From positions 10,546 through 16,622 of the forward strand of contig DEEW01000057.1 in NCBI GenBank assembly GCA_002350465.1: DNA of 6,077 nucleotides, read 5' to 3'. The stretch's first letter is position 1, and each line of letters begins with the position of its first letter. The DNA is from Lachnospiraceae bacterium UBA2868. GTDB taxonomy: Bacteria > Bacillota_A > Clostridia > Lachnospirales > Lachnospiraceae. Position numbers and translations under genes: made by a program. A model generated the notes under the pieces. The model was given only the letters and a program-made list of their open reading frames with translations. It was not told the DNA's origin and did not search any database. Shown one piece after another: positions 1 through 6,077 of this stretch.

Positions 1-168
1 AAGCTCCCTTCCTTCGAATGTGATAACAAGCTTGGCATCCCCTAAAAACCTGTCCGATTCTATCAGTTTCTGGGCAAATGCAACATATAGTTCCTCAAAG
101 GGCATTTCATCGTTAAGTATGAGTTTCAGGCCGTTGGGAAAACTCTTGATTGTAACTGCTGGTTTCAT
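1..168 (-). CDS. minC: Septum site-determining protein MinC, N-terminal part (cut by window edge)
   Basis: Only the first 56 codons are in the window and the reading frame is still open at base 1. MinC inhibits FtsZ polymerisation away from mid-cell, normally together with the membrane ATPase MinD. The visible part begins MKPAVTIKSFPNGLKLIL and continues through a MPFEELYVAFAQKL segment, a SDRFLGDAKLVITF segment and an EGREL end. This is the strand-helix-strand pattern of the MinC N-terminal, FtsZ-inhibiting domain; the C-terminal MinD-binding domain lies outside the window. The ATG at 168 is the only possible start, because an in-frame TGA lies five codons upstream. A GAGG at 179-182 is 10 bases from the ATG, a somewhat long spacing. 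The gene begins 21 bases after the PBP2 stop with no terminator between, so it is probably cotranscribed with the mre genes. In Firmicutes minD usually follows. Identification rests on pattern recognition of a short fragment plus context. Confidence 0.87.
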   Translation of the reverse strand, partial: MKPAVTIKSFPNGLKLILNDEMPFEELYVAFAQKLIESDRFLGDAKLVITFEGREL

Positions 169-189
169 CTGATAATCGCCTCACATTTA

Positions 190-3060
190 TTAGTCTTCTA
201 TGATTTCGTTGGAAGCCTCATCGGCAACACCGCTGATCAGCTGATCAGCATCCTCTGTCTTGAAGTAGTAGCTTAACACATCCTTGGAAAGCTGTGCGGC
301 ATTTGCGGATGTGTAACCATAGGCTATACGTGTCGCAACCGTGATCTCGGGATCTTCGTAAGGGGCAAAGCCTATGAAAAGCGCATGGTTAGTCCTTGAC
401 TTACTAGTCTGGGCCGTTCCGGTTTTACCCGCAACATTAATGGGAAAGCCCTTGAAGGCAGCAGCCTTCTCAACAACCAGTCTCATACCGCTGTATATCT
501 GTCCCCATGTACTGTCAGCAAATACAACACTGTTGAGTATATCCGGAGATTTTGAGAATATGATGGCTCCCTCGGGATTAACGACTTTGCTCAGTAATGT
601 ATAATTGTAGCACGTCCCTTTCGTTGCTATTGTTGTAACATATCTTGACAATCCCACGGTAGTATAGTTGTGAGATCCCTGACCAATAGCCGAATCGACA
701 GGCAGCTGGTCCGAAAACTTCGGAGTGTTTTCCTCCATCTCTATTCCGGTTTTTGAAGTAAGTCCGAACAAATCCGCATATTTTTGCAGACGGTCCAAGC
801 CCCCCTGTTCATCATAATTTGATGTATGACCATCTGTGGCAAGCCTGTAACCCACTTCATAAAAGAACACGTTACATGAATTACCGATGGCACCTGCCAC
901 ATCAAGGCTTCCATGGCCTCCGGGATATACCCAGCACTGCTTCTGGACATCAAAGTAATCGAAAATACCCTCGCACCTGATTGTCTCTCCCAGATTGACA
1001 ATACCCTCTTCAAGGGCACAGGCTGCGGAACATGGCTTAAAGGTGGAACCCGGAGCAGTCATCTGCTGGGTGGCATTGTTATACAAAGGGCTTGCCAGAT
1101 CCGCCAGCAGTTTTGCATAATAGTCGGAATCTATTGAATTGGCGAATCTGTTATTATCGTAGCCCGGATAAGTAACAAGTGCCAGCAGCTCCCCCTTTGT
1201 ATTTGCAACGACACAGGACCCCGAACACGGGTCAAGAGCAAGCATTGCAGGCGTGATCTCAAGATTTGCGATCTTGTTTATCATAAAATCATAGGGCGTC
1301 TTTGCACCGCTCTCCAGCAAAGCCTTGTCTGCTGCTGTTCCGTATATGATCTTCTGCTCATACAATATCATACATAACTGCTTACCCGATATTTCATCAT
1401 CGGCAATCATGTATTTGTACATCTTCTTACCGAATCCGCTGTTTTTGGAAAGATCATCCAAAATATAATCCACCAGCTGTGTATATACTTCTTCCGAATC
1501 GGAATACTGGCTGTCCAGATGGAATTTGGTAACATCCATCCAGTTTTGTGCAAGGCAGTAATGAAGATACTCATTAAGGCTTATTACTTCGTTCGTTGTC
1601 CAGTCAATGTATGTTTTGTCATCTCTGTCTATAAGTTCTGATACAAGTACTCCGGTTGACTGCGACATAAGCCTTGAAACAATATAGCTTTCATAAACTT
1701 TTAGTTCATCCGGAAGATCCTTGTAGGGAGTTTTTGTATTAATAAGTTCATCCCTCAAAATGGCCATAACCGAGTTCCGCTTGTTTACAAAAGCTTCATT
1801 GACCTGTTTTTCATAAGTAGAAGCATTCTCTCCGGCCATATGCTCCGTGTCTATTACGCTGTTGTTAATAAGAGCATAATATACATCATCAATGGGGATC
1901 ATCATAAGGGATGATTTTACGGTATCATTGTTATAAGTCTTCATATTGACGATCTTGGACACAAGAATACCGGCAAGTTTCTGCTCAAGCATATTATATA
2001 CGGCTTTTTGAAGATCGGCATCTATGGACAGATATACGTCATTTCCAGCCTTGGGATCGACATGGGATATGGATTCAATGATTTTTCCCATATTATCAAC
2101 ATATATCTCATCCTTACCCTTCTCTCCCTGCAGATATTCCTCCATTGACTTCTCAATCCCGGATTTACCAACCATATCCGCGGCGTTGTAGTCGTGTTTG
2201 GAAGAAGCAAGTTCGGCAAGATCATCGGGAGAGGCATTTCCCGTATAGCCGATAATATGGGCGAAATACTGGGCATCATTGTACTCACGAAGAGTATTGA
2301 CCTCAATGGAAACCCCCTGAAGGATATCGGAATTCTCTTTTATTGCGGCAACCGTATTTTCATTAACATCATCCGCGATTATGGTAGACAGATATTTCTG
2401 GTAACTGTTTGTTGACAGCTGGTAACGAATCGTCAGGATTTTGAGTAATTCTTCTTTGGTGTAGCCTTCCTCGGGAACGAACCTGCTGTTTCCCTTCTCG
2501 TCAATAACAGTGTGCCCTATACCGTATTTTTTTGAATCCGACAAATAATATATAACATCATCGGGCGTTGAATTTCTCTCGGAGGTGGTCAGGTCATCGG
2601 TGGATTTATGACCGTAAATATCCGCAAGAAATCTCAGGAGCCTCGTGCCGGATACGGTAAATTCATACTGTCCGTCATCATTTATTACAATGTTAAAATC
2701 ATTTGCCACAGTATCATTGCAGCTCTCAATTATATTGATAGCCCTGAATATTGAATCATTGATAAGTGCATTCTTGTTCCTGCCGGATTCGAAATTATCT
2801 TCAATTGTAACCGAATAAGCCAGTTTATTATATGCAAGAAGGTTGCCGTTACGGTCATATATATTTCCGCGGGTGCTCTTAAGAGTAGTCTCTTTTTTGA
2901 TTGTTAGTTTGAAGTTATTAAGATAATCCTGACCGTTGATGATCTGCATCACAAATAATCGCTGTACAAGTACAACGATTAGACCGATATAGATAATCAG
3001 CATCAGTGTAAAACGGTTAAAAAAGGCTTCTTTCAGCCATTCTTTAATATCCGATAACAA
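190..3060 (-). CDS. mrdA: Penicillin-binding protein 2 (class B, elongation transpeptidase) with a large insertion
   Basis: This is a membrane-anchored DD-transpeptidase that crosslinks peptidoglycan during cell elongation, the beta-lactam target of the Rod complex. Visible parts: a short cytoplasmic N-terminus; one membrane anchor at about residues 17-41; the class B N-terminal module starting with RGNIYDRNGNLLA (64-76); its later part with MVGKSGIEKSMEEYL (296-310); and the transpeptidase domain. All three active-site motifs are intact: STFK (nucleophile Ser672, Lys675), SCN (728-730) and KTG (879-881). There are no PASTA domains. At 956 residues it is far longer than the usual roughly 600-700. 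Most of the excess is a segment of about residues 361-606, between DADLQKAVYNMLEQ and the LDPCSGSCVV strand. The C-terminal tail is acidic. The start is TTG, directly after the mreD stop, with a strong AAGGAG 7 bases upstream. Position after mreCD and lack of PASTA favour PBP2 over the divisome PBP. Confidence 0.95.
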   Translation of the reverse strand: MLSDIKEWLKEAFFNRFTLMLIIYIGLIVVLVQRLFVMQIINGQDYLNNFKLTIKKETTLKSTRGNIYDRNGNLLAYNKLAYSVTIEDNFESGRNKNALINDSIFRAINIIESCNDTVANDFNIVINDDGQYEFTVSGTRLLRFLADIYGHKSTDDLTTSERNSTPDDVIYYLSDSKKYGIGHTVIDEKGNSRFVPEEGYTKEELLKILTIRYQLSTNSYQKYLSTIIADDVNENTVAAIKENSDILQGVSIEVNTLREYNDAQYFAHIIGYTGNASPDDLAELASSKHDYNAADMVGKSGIEKSMEEYLQGEKGKDEIYVDNMGKIIESISHVDPKAGNDVYLSIDADLQKAVYNMLEQKLAGILVSKIVNMKTYNNDTVKSSLMMIPIDDVYYALINNSVIDTEHMAGENASTYEKQVNEAFVNKRNSVMAILRDELINTKTPYKDLPDELKVYESYIVSRLMSQSTGVLVSELIDRDDKTYIDWTTNEVISLNEYLHYCLAQNWMDVTKFHLDSQYSDSEEVYTQLVDYILDDLSKNSGFGKKMYKYMIADDEISGKQLCMILYEQKIIYGTAADKALLESGAKTPYDFMINKIANLEITPAMLALDPCSGSCVVANTKGELLALVTYPGYDNNRFANSIDSDYYAKLLADLASPLYNNATQQMTAPGSTFKPCSAACALEEGIVNLGETIRCEGIFDYFDVQKQCWVYPGGHGSLDVAGAIGNSCNVFFYEVGYRLATDGHTSNYDEQGGLDRLQKYADLFGLTSKTGIEMEENTPKFSDQLPVDSAIGQGSHNYTTVGLSRYVTTIATKGTCYNYTLLSKVVNPEGAIIFSKSPDILNSVVFADSTWGQIYSGMRLVVEKAAAFKGFPINVAGKTGTAQTSKSRTNHALFIGFAPYEDPEITVATRIAYGYTSANAAQLSKDVLSYYFKTEDADQLISGVADEASNEIIED
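232..249. repeat. Perfect 18-bp palindrome in the 3' end of the PBP2 gene
   Basis: GCTGATCAGCTGATCAGC is identical to its reverse complement. It consists of two tandem copies of the self-complementary CTGATCAG. It codes for part of the acidic C-terminal tail (ADQLIS), starting about 40 bases before the stop. In mRNA it could fold into a short hairpin of about 7 bp with a 4-base loop, but no U-run follows, so it is not a typical terminator. Confidence 0.5.
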
Positions 3061-3567
3061 TCAGGCACTCCTTCTTTCAAGGTCCTCTAGCCACTCGTTA
3101 ATATTCAGAATGATCCTGTAAATAATGATGGTTACGAAAATGGTATAGACTATCTCAGGCAGTATAATATGCAAAAAATAATATCCGAAACGCAGCTTTC
3201 CCTGAATGAGAAAACGGAATATGTATACGATAAAGCAGTACACAAGCTCACTGCTGGTTATAAGCGCAACAGGCAGTTTTACATCCTCGGGATAAAATAT
3301 GCTTGCGAAAAACCCGTTAAGGTAACCGATCACCATGTAAACAAGCGCATAGAATCCCACCAGGCCACCAAAGAGGATATCCATAACAAGCCCCGAAATA
3401 AATCCTACGAACATCCCGTCCTTCTTGCCGCGCATGAACCCGAAGCATGATGTAAGGATGATAAGAAGATTCGGAGCAACTCCTCCCATAGGGAGTATAC
3501 GTATCATAGTACTCTGAATCAGGTAGCCAACCAGTATCAATAACAGCATTACCGCTTTTCTGTACAT
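3061..3567 (-). CDS. mreD: Rod shape-determining protein MreD
   Basis: A small polytopic membrane protein of the elongation (Rod) complex that partners MreC and helps connect it to the cell-wall synthases. The 168 residues match the usual MreD size. Hydrophobic segments lie at about residues 4-22, 34-46, 53-72, 74-92, 99-120 and 132-155, with a charged C-terminal tail (NEWLEDLERRSA). The conserved signature is visible: PNLLIILTSCFGFMRGK at 32-48, followed by GFISGLVMDILFG at 55-67 and a GFYAL at 71-75. The ATG at 3567 is supported by AAAGGA at 3573-3578, inside the end of mreC and 5 bases upstream. One base separates it from the mreC stop, and its own TGA abuts the TTG of the PBP2 gene. This tight packing implies cotranslation of mreC, mreD and mrdA. 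MreD sequences diverge strongly, so the call leans on both motif and position. Confidence 0.95.
   Translation of the reverse strand: MYRKAVMLLLILVGYLIQSTMIRILPMGGVAPNLLIILTSCFGFMRGKKDGMFVGFISGLVMDILFGGLVGFYALVYMVIGYLNGFFASIFYPEDVKLPVALITSSELVYCFIVYIFRFLIQGKLRFGYYFLHIILPEIVYTIFVTIIIYRIILNINEWLEDLERRSA
3068..3073 (-). promoter_or_regulatory. Strong ribosome binding site that fixes the TTG start of the PBP2 gene
   Basis: AAGGAG, lying in the last codons of mreD, is 7 bases before the TTG at 3060. The near-perfect Shine-Dalgarno sequence and optimal spacing make this TTG the clear start, although it directly abuts the mreD TGA. Confidence 0.85.
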
Positions 3568-3568
3568 A

Positions 3569-4432
3569 TCATTCCTTTGTCTGTTTCATCCGCGTTATAA
3601 CAAGAACAATATCAAGATGTTCAAAATCAACTACGGGAGTGATGTATCCCGATTTAGTAAGGTTATTCGAATCATTGTTTATATCTTTGATATAACCTAT
3701 GGAAATCCCGGGAAGATATTTACTGCTTATCTGGCTGGTAACTATCTGGTCTCCCGCGGCAACCTCTCCGTCTTCATCACGCAGTTCGGTGAATTTGATG
3801 CTTCCGTTTGAATACATCTCCAGATCCCCGGTAACGATCATGGTATCCGAAGTGTTAAGCACCATTGCACTTATATTAGACTCGTCATCGATTATTGATC
3901 TGACTGTAGCCCAGTTTGGCCCGACGGAAGTAACTATACCTACAAGACCGGCTCCGGCCATAACATTCATATTGACTTTTATACCGTCATTACTTCCCTT
4001 GTCTATCAGGAAGGTGGAATACCAGTTTCCGGCATCTTTACCGATAACTCTTGCTCCCACTGTAGGATAATCACTGTACTTTTCGCTAAGTGAAAACAGC
4101 TGCCGCAGTTCGGCAAGCTCGTATTTATCAGTCGTAAGATCGTTGATCTTGATGGTTAGCTCGTCAACGCTCTTTTTGAGCTCCTCATTTTCCGTTCTGA
4201 GTGATTCCAGTTCTTTGATGGATTCAGAACGGTTAAACAGCCAGTTTCCTGCATATGAAATAGCTTTTTGAAAGGGGATGACGGTATAACCGGCAACCGC
4301 CTGCGGCGGCCCGTCCATTATATCCGTAGCATAAGAAAGCACCATCATGATTATACAGATAACAGACAGTGCCAGTAAGATGTATTTTGCGGGTATCGAT
4401 ATTTTGTTTCTTTTTGATCTGCCTCTTGCCAT
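3569..4432 (-). CDS. mreC: Rod shape-determining protein MreC
   Basis: A bitopic membrane protein that forms a scaffold outside the membrane, binds and activates PBP2, and links it to MreB and MreD. In the 287 residues one sees a basic cytoplasmic start (ARGRSKRNK), one transmembrane helix at about 17-36, a charged coiled coil at about 68-115, and the paired beta-barrel domain at about 122-282. Family signatures include ARVIGKDAGNWYSTFLIDKG (127-146), AGLVGIVTSVG (161-171) and the GDQIVTSQ...LPGISIGYI region (227-248). Length and architecture are typical. The ATG at 4432 lies 8 bases after the mreB stop. The best Shine-Dalgarno candidate is a weak GGA at 4444-4446, inside the end of mreB and 11 bases away, so translation may depend on ribosomes terminating on mreB. 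No truncation or frameshift is seen. Confidence 0.97.
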   Translation of the reverse strand: MARGRSKRNKISIPAKYILLALSVICIIMMVLSYATDIMDGPPQAVAGYTVIPFQKAISYAGNWLFNRSESIKELESLRTENEELKKSVDELTIKINDLTTDKYELAELRQLFSLSEKYSDYPTVGARVIGKDAGNWYSTFLIDKGSNDGIKVNMNVMAGAGLVGIVTSVGPNWATVRSIIDDESNISAMVLNTSDTMIVTGDLEMYSNGSIKFTELRDEDGEVAAGDQIVTSQISSKYLPGISIGYIKDINNDSNNLTKSGYITPVVDFEHLDIVLVITRMKQTKE

Positions 4433-4440
4433 TTTAACGT

Positions 4441-5451
4441 TTATCCGGAGAAATCCTGCATCGTATAGACAACAGAATGAAGTTTTTCATTTTTAATGAT
4501 CTGTGACAGTCCGTATGCCACACTGCCCTCTTTGTAAGGTGAGAACAAAACATTTAATCCGGTACTTCTGGAGATCAGATTATGAAGATCCCCTATACCG
4601 GCACTTCCGCCCGTAAGAAAGATGCCTTTCTTGTAAATGTCCGCACCCAGTTCCGGGGGAGTCCTCTCAAGTATCAGCCTTACATTATCGATAATGTTCT
4701 CAAAATTCTCGTGCATAGCACGTTCTATTAGCATAGTCGGAATGGTTCTCTCTACGGGAAGACCCGTAACTATGTCTCTTCCGTAAACTACAGCGTCCCT
4801 TGATTCCTTCTCAAGTACGGGAAGGTCTATCTTGGTCTGTTCGGCGGATTTAGCCCCGATAAGTAGGTTGTATTCCTTACGGATCATGTTGCGGATGCTT
4901 TCATCGAATTTCTTGCCACCGGTTTTGATGAGCTTGGACAGAACAATTCCCCCAAGGCTCAGTATGGAAATCTCTGTTGTTTCATAACCCACATTTACTA
5001 CCAGAAAGCCCTGGGAGCGGTGCATCTCAACATCCATTCCGATACCGTCGGCTATAGCTTTTTCAACTATGTAGATATTTCTCGCCCGGATATTTGATTC
5101 CTTGACAAGATCCACAAATGCTCTCTTTTCCACTTCTGTAATATCAGTGGGAACGGAAATATAGTAATCCGCACTTCTGATGTTACCGTCCATCTCGTCA
5201 TTGATAAAGTTACGGATCAGAATCTGCATATGATTGATATCCGCAATTACGCCGTATGTAAGCGGGAAAGTAACCTTGATATTATCCGGGGATTTCTCAT
5301 ACATGGTAAAGGCATCATCCCCGTATGCAAAAAGGTTATGCCGGTTCTGGATGGCGATCATGTTCTTATGTGATACTATCCTGTCGGTAAAACCGTTATA
5401 TATTTTTATATTATAGGTACCTAAATCTATACCGAATGCATTTACAGCCAA
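4441..5451 (-). CDS. mreB: MreB-family actin homologue with a non-canonical phosphate-2 motif
   Basis: A cytoplasmic actin-like protein; MreB filaments lie along the membrane and orient the Rod complex. The 336 residues match MreB length. The order of actin-fold motifs is kept: phosphate-1 DLGTYNIKIY (9-18), GVIAD (67-71), VEKRAFVDL (107-115), YIVEKAIADGIG (127-138) with Glu130 at the catalytic-glutamate position, the phosphate-2 region VVNVGYETTEISIL (151-164), GGKKFDESI (178-186), PPELGADI (265-272) and the adenosine motif LTGGSAGIGDL (279-289). Phosphate-2 is unusual: the normal Asp is Asn153, and Tyr156-Glu157 replace two glycines of the GGGTTE core. The start is TTG, the only start codon between the upstream in-frame TGA and phosphate-1, with GAGG 8 bases upstream; the next in-frame Met is residue 31. 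It heads the mreBCD cluster, which supports the name, but it could be a specialised MreB paralogue with a canonical copy elsewhere. Confidence 0.92.
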   Translation of the reverse strand: MAVNAFGIDLGTYNIKIYNGFTDRIVSHKNMIAIQNRHNLFAYGDDAFTMYEKSPDNIKVTFPLTYGVIADINHMQILIRNFINDEMDGNIRSADYYISVPTDITEVEKRAFVDLVKESNIRARNIYIVEKAIADGIGMDVEMHRSQGFLVVNVGYETTEISILSLGGIVLSKLIKTGGKKFDESIRNMIRKEYNLLIGAKSAEQTKIDLPVLEKESRDAVVYGRDIVTGLPVERTIPTMLIERAMHENFENIIDNVRLILERTPPELGADIYKKGIFLTGGSAGIGDLHNLISRSTGLNVLFSPYKEGSVAYGLSQIIKNEKLHSVVYTMQDFSG

Positions 5452-5459
5452 ATCATAAA

Positions 5460-5463
5460 CCTC
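5460..5463 (-). promoter_or_regulatory. Ribosome binding site that fixes the TTG start of mreB
   Basis: GAGG (within TATGAGGTTT) ends 8 bases before the TTG at 5451. A nearer ATG (5454-5456) is only 3 bases away and opens a four-codon frame, so the spacing favours the TTG. Confidence 0.7.
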
Positions 5464-5464
5464 A

Positions 5465-5474
5465 TATGATCATA
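5465..5474. repeat. Perfect 10-bp palindrome in the mreB leader
   Basis: TATGATCATA reads the same on both strands and lies between the putative promoter's start point and the mreB ribosome binding site. The symmetry stops after 10 bp. It could be a small protein-binding site or chance in AT-rich DNA; nothing else supports a role. Confidence 0.3.
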
Positions 5475-5487
5475 CAATATCTAGCAT

Positions 5488-5516
5488 ATTTTACCACAAC
5501 GGTCTCTAGATGTATA
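5488..5516 (-). promoter_or_regulatory. Putative sigma-A promoter of the mreB operon (extended -10)
   Basis: On the minus strand, TATACA (5511-5516; 4 of 6 matches to TTGACA) is followed after exactly 17 bases by TAAAAT (5488-5493). A TG-N extension directly precedes the -10, reading TGGTAAAAT. Transcription would start near 5480, leaving a leader of about 30 bases before the TTG of mreB. The -35 lies inside the last codons of the upstream lyase gene. I see no terminator hairpin after that gene, so read-through from upstream could add to expression. This is a visual match only. Confidence 0.5.
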
Positions 5517-6077
5517 TATTAACTATTTTTTCGTCTATGAGTGCCTGGAGGGATTTCAGAATCCCCACCTTGGCATGAAACCATGTAAGCCCTCCCTGGA
5601 AATATACGGCATAGGGAGGTTTCATCGGTGCATCCGCGGACAGTTCAATGGAACTGCCGGATATAAAAGCACCTGCAGCCATAATAACTTCACTGTCGTA
5701 TCCCGGCATATCCCATGGTTCTGCCGTAAGATATGAATCAACCGGCGCGGCGGACTGTATTCCGTTACAAAAAGCTTTAACCGCTTCCGGACTCCTTAAT
5801 GTTACGGCCTGTATAATATCATGTCTGCTCTCCGATCCATTCGGCACAACTTCAAAGCCCAGTTTTTCATAAATATTTGCCGCAAATGTAGCACCCTTAA
5901 GAGCCGCACAGGTTACAACGGGCGCCAGAAACAGTCCCTGAAACAAAGTTCTGTTGATATCAAGTGTTGCACCAACGTCCTTGCCAAGTCCCGGGGAAGT
6001 CAGACGGTATGCGGCATTTTCCACGCATTGATTGGTTCCGGCAATGTAGCCGCCGATGGGGGCCAGACCCCCTCCGG
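5506..6077 (-). CDS. Methionine gamma-lyase-family ('aluminium resistance') PLP enzyme, C-terminal part (cut by window edge)
   Basis: The last 189 codons of a fold-type I PLP-dependent protein, open at base 6077 and ending at a TAG at 5506-5508. The family is annotated as methionine gamma-lyase family or aluminium resistance protein; the true substrate is generally unproven. The fragment starts with the glycine-rich GGGLAPIGGYIAG that follows the PLP-binding lysine in this family. The lysine should sit only a few residues upstream, just outside the window. Further signatures are ENAAYRLTSPGLGKDVGAT, LFQGLFLAPVV, SRHDIIQAV, SEVIMAAGAFISGSSIELS and PPYAVYFQGGLTWFHAKVG. The internal GTG at 6022-6024 is not the real start, because homologous sequence continues upstream of it in the same frame. 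Full-length relatives are roughly 400-430 residues. The gene lies upstream of the shape genes with no evident functional link, and a separate promoter follows its stop. Confidence 0.93.
   Translation of the reverse strand, partial: GGGLAPIGGYIAGTNQCVENAAYRLTSPGLGKDVGATLDINRTLFQGLFLAPVVTCAALKGATFAANIYEKLGFEVVPNGSESRHDIIQAVTLRSPEAVKAFCNGIQSAAPVDSYLTAEPWDMPGYDSEVIMAAGAFISGSSIELSADAPMKPPYAVYFQGGLTWFHAKVGILKSLQALIDEKIVNIYI

Noticed and set aside
374..604. Open frames on the plus strand, such as 374-604, 913-1137, 3169-3450, 3699-4070 and 5648-5872
   Set aside because: All lie antisense inside genes whose minus-strand products show clear family motifs. None has recognisable domains or better coding character, so they are shadows.
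741..1019. Second minus-strand frames at 741-1019 and 2022-2306
   Set aside because: They overlap the PBP2 gene in another frame. The PBP2 frame is unbroken through its catalytic motifs there, so no frameshift or nested gene is needed.
1243..1980. The PBP2 extra segment as a mobile element or intein
   Set aside because: There are no intein splice residues or homing endonuclease motifs, no terminal repeats, and base composition looks like the flanks. A protein domain insertion is the simpler reading.
5452..5505. Terminator after the lyase gene
   Set aside because: No GC-rich hairpin followed by a T-run is visible in the 54-base gap on the minus strand; the short palindrome there is AT-rich and lies just before the mreB ribosome binding site.
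5506..6024. A complete small gene starting at the GTG at 6024
   Set aside because: The same frame continues upstream to the window edge and encodes the conserved GGGLAPIGGYIAG segment, so this is the tail of a larger gene.

Overview
The window is a stretch of bacterial chromosome with all its genes on the minus strand, so it reads from high to low coordinates. Moderate GC, Firmicute-type Shine-Dalgarno sequences, TTG starts and the gene content point to a Gram-positive member of the Clostridia. The gene order and the long PBP2 fit Lachnospiraceae (Butyrivibrio/Roseburia-like) best; that family placement is inference. No phage, insertion sequence, CRISPR, tRNA or rRNA is visible.

Layout in transcription order: (1) 6077-5506, the C-terminal part of a PLP-dependent methionine gamma-lyase-family ('aluminium resistance') protein, cut by the window edge. 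(2) 5505-5452, a 54-base intergenic stretch holding a plausible sigma-A promoter with an extended -10, a short perfect palindrome and the ribosome binding site of the next gene. (3) 5451-4441, an MreB-family actin homologue with an altered phosphate-2 motif. (4) 4432-3569, mreC. (5) 3567-3061, mreD. (6) 3060-190, a 956-residue class B penicillin-binding protein of the PBP2/MrdA type with an insertion of about 245 residues. (7) 168-1, the first 56 codons of minC, cut by the window edge. Gaps between genes 3-7 are 8, 1, 0 and 21 bases with no terminator visible, so mreB-mreC-mreD-mrdA-minC looks like one operon. It probably continues into minD outside the window.

Together the genes encode the cell-elongation machinery and the start of the division-site selection system. 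MreB forms cytoplasmic filaments. MreC and MreD are the membrane and extracytoplasmic partners. PBP2 is the transpeptidase that crosslinks elongation peptidoglycan. MinC inhibits FtsZ assembly away from mid-cell. mreBCD next to min genes is a known arrangement in Firmicutes, so the locus itself is not new.

The points most worth a second look are the large insertion in PBP2, placed just before its transpeptidase domain proper, and the non-canonical nucleotide-binding site of the MreB homologue. I found no evidence of a wholly undescribed system. No stretch longer than 54 bases lacks a gene.
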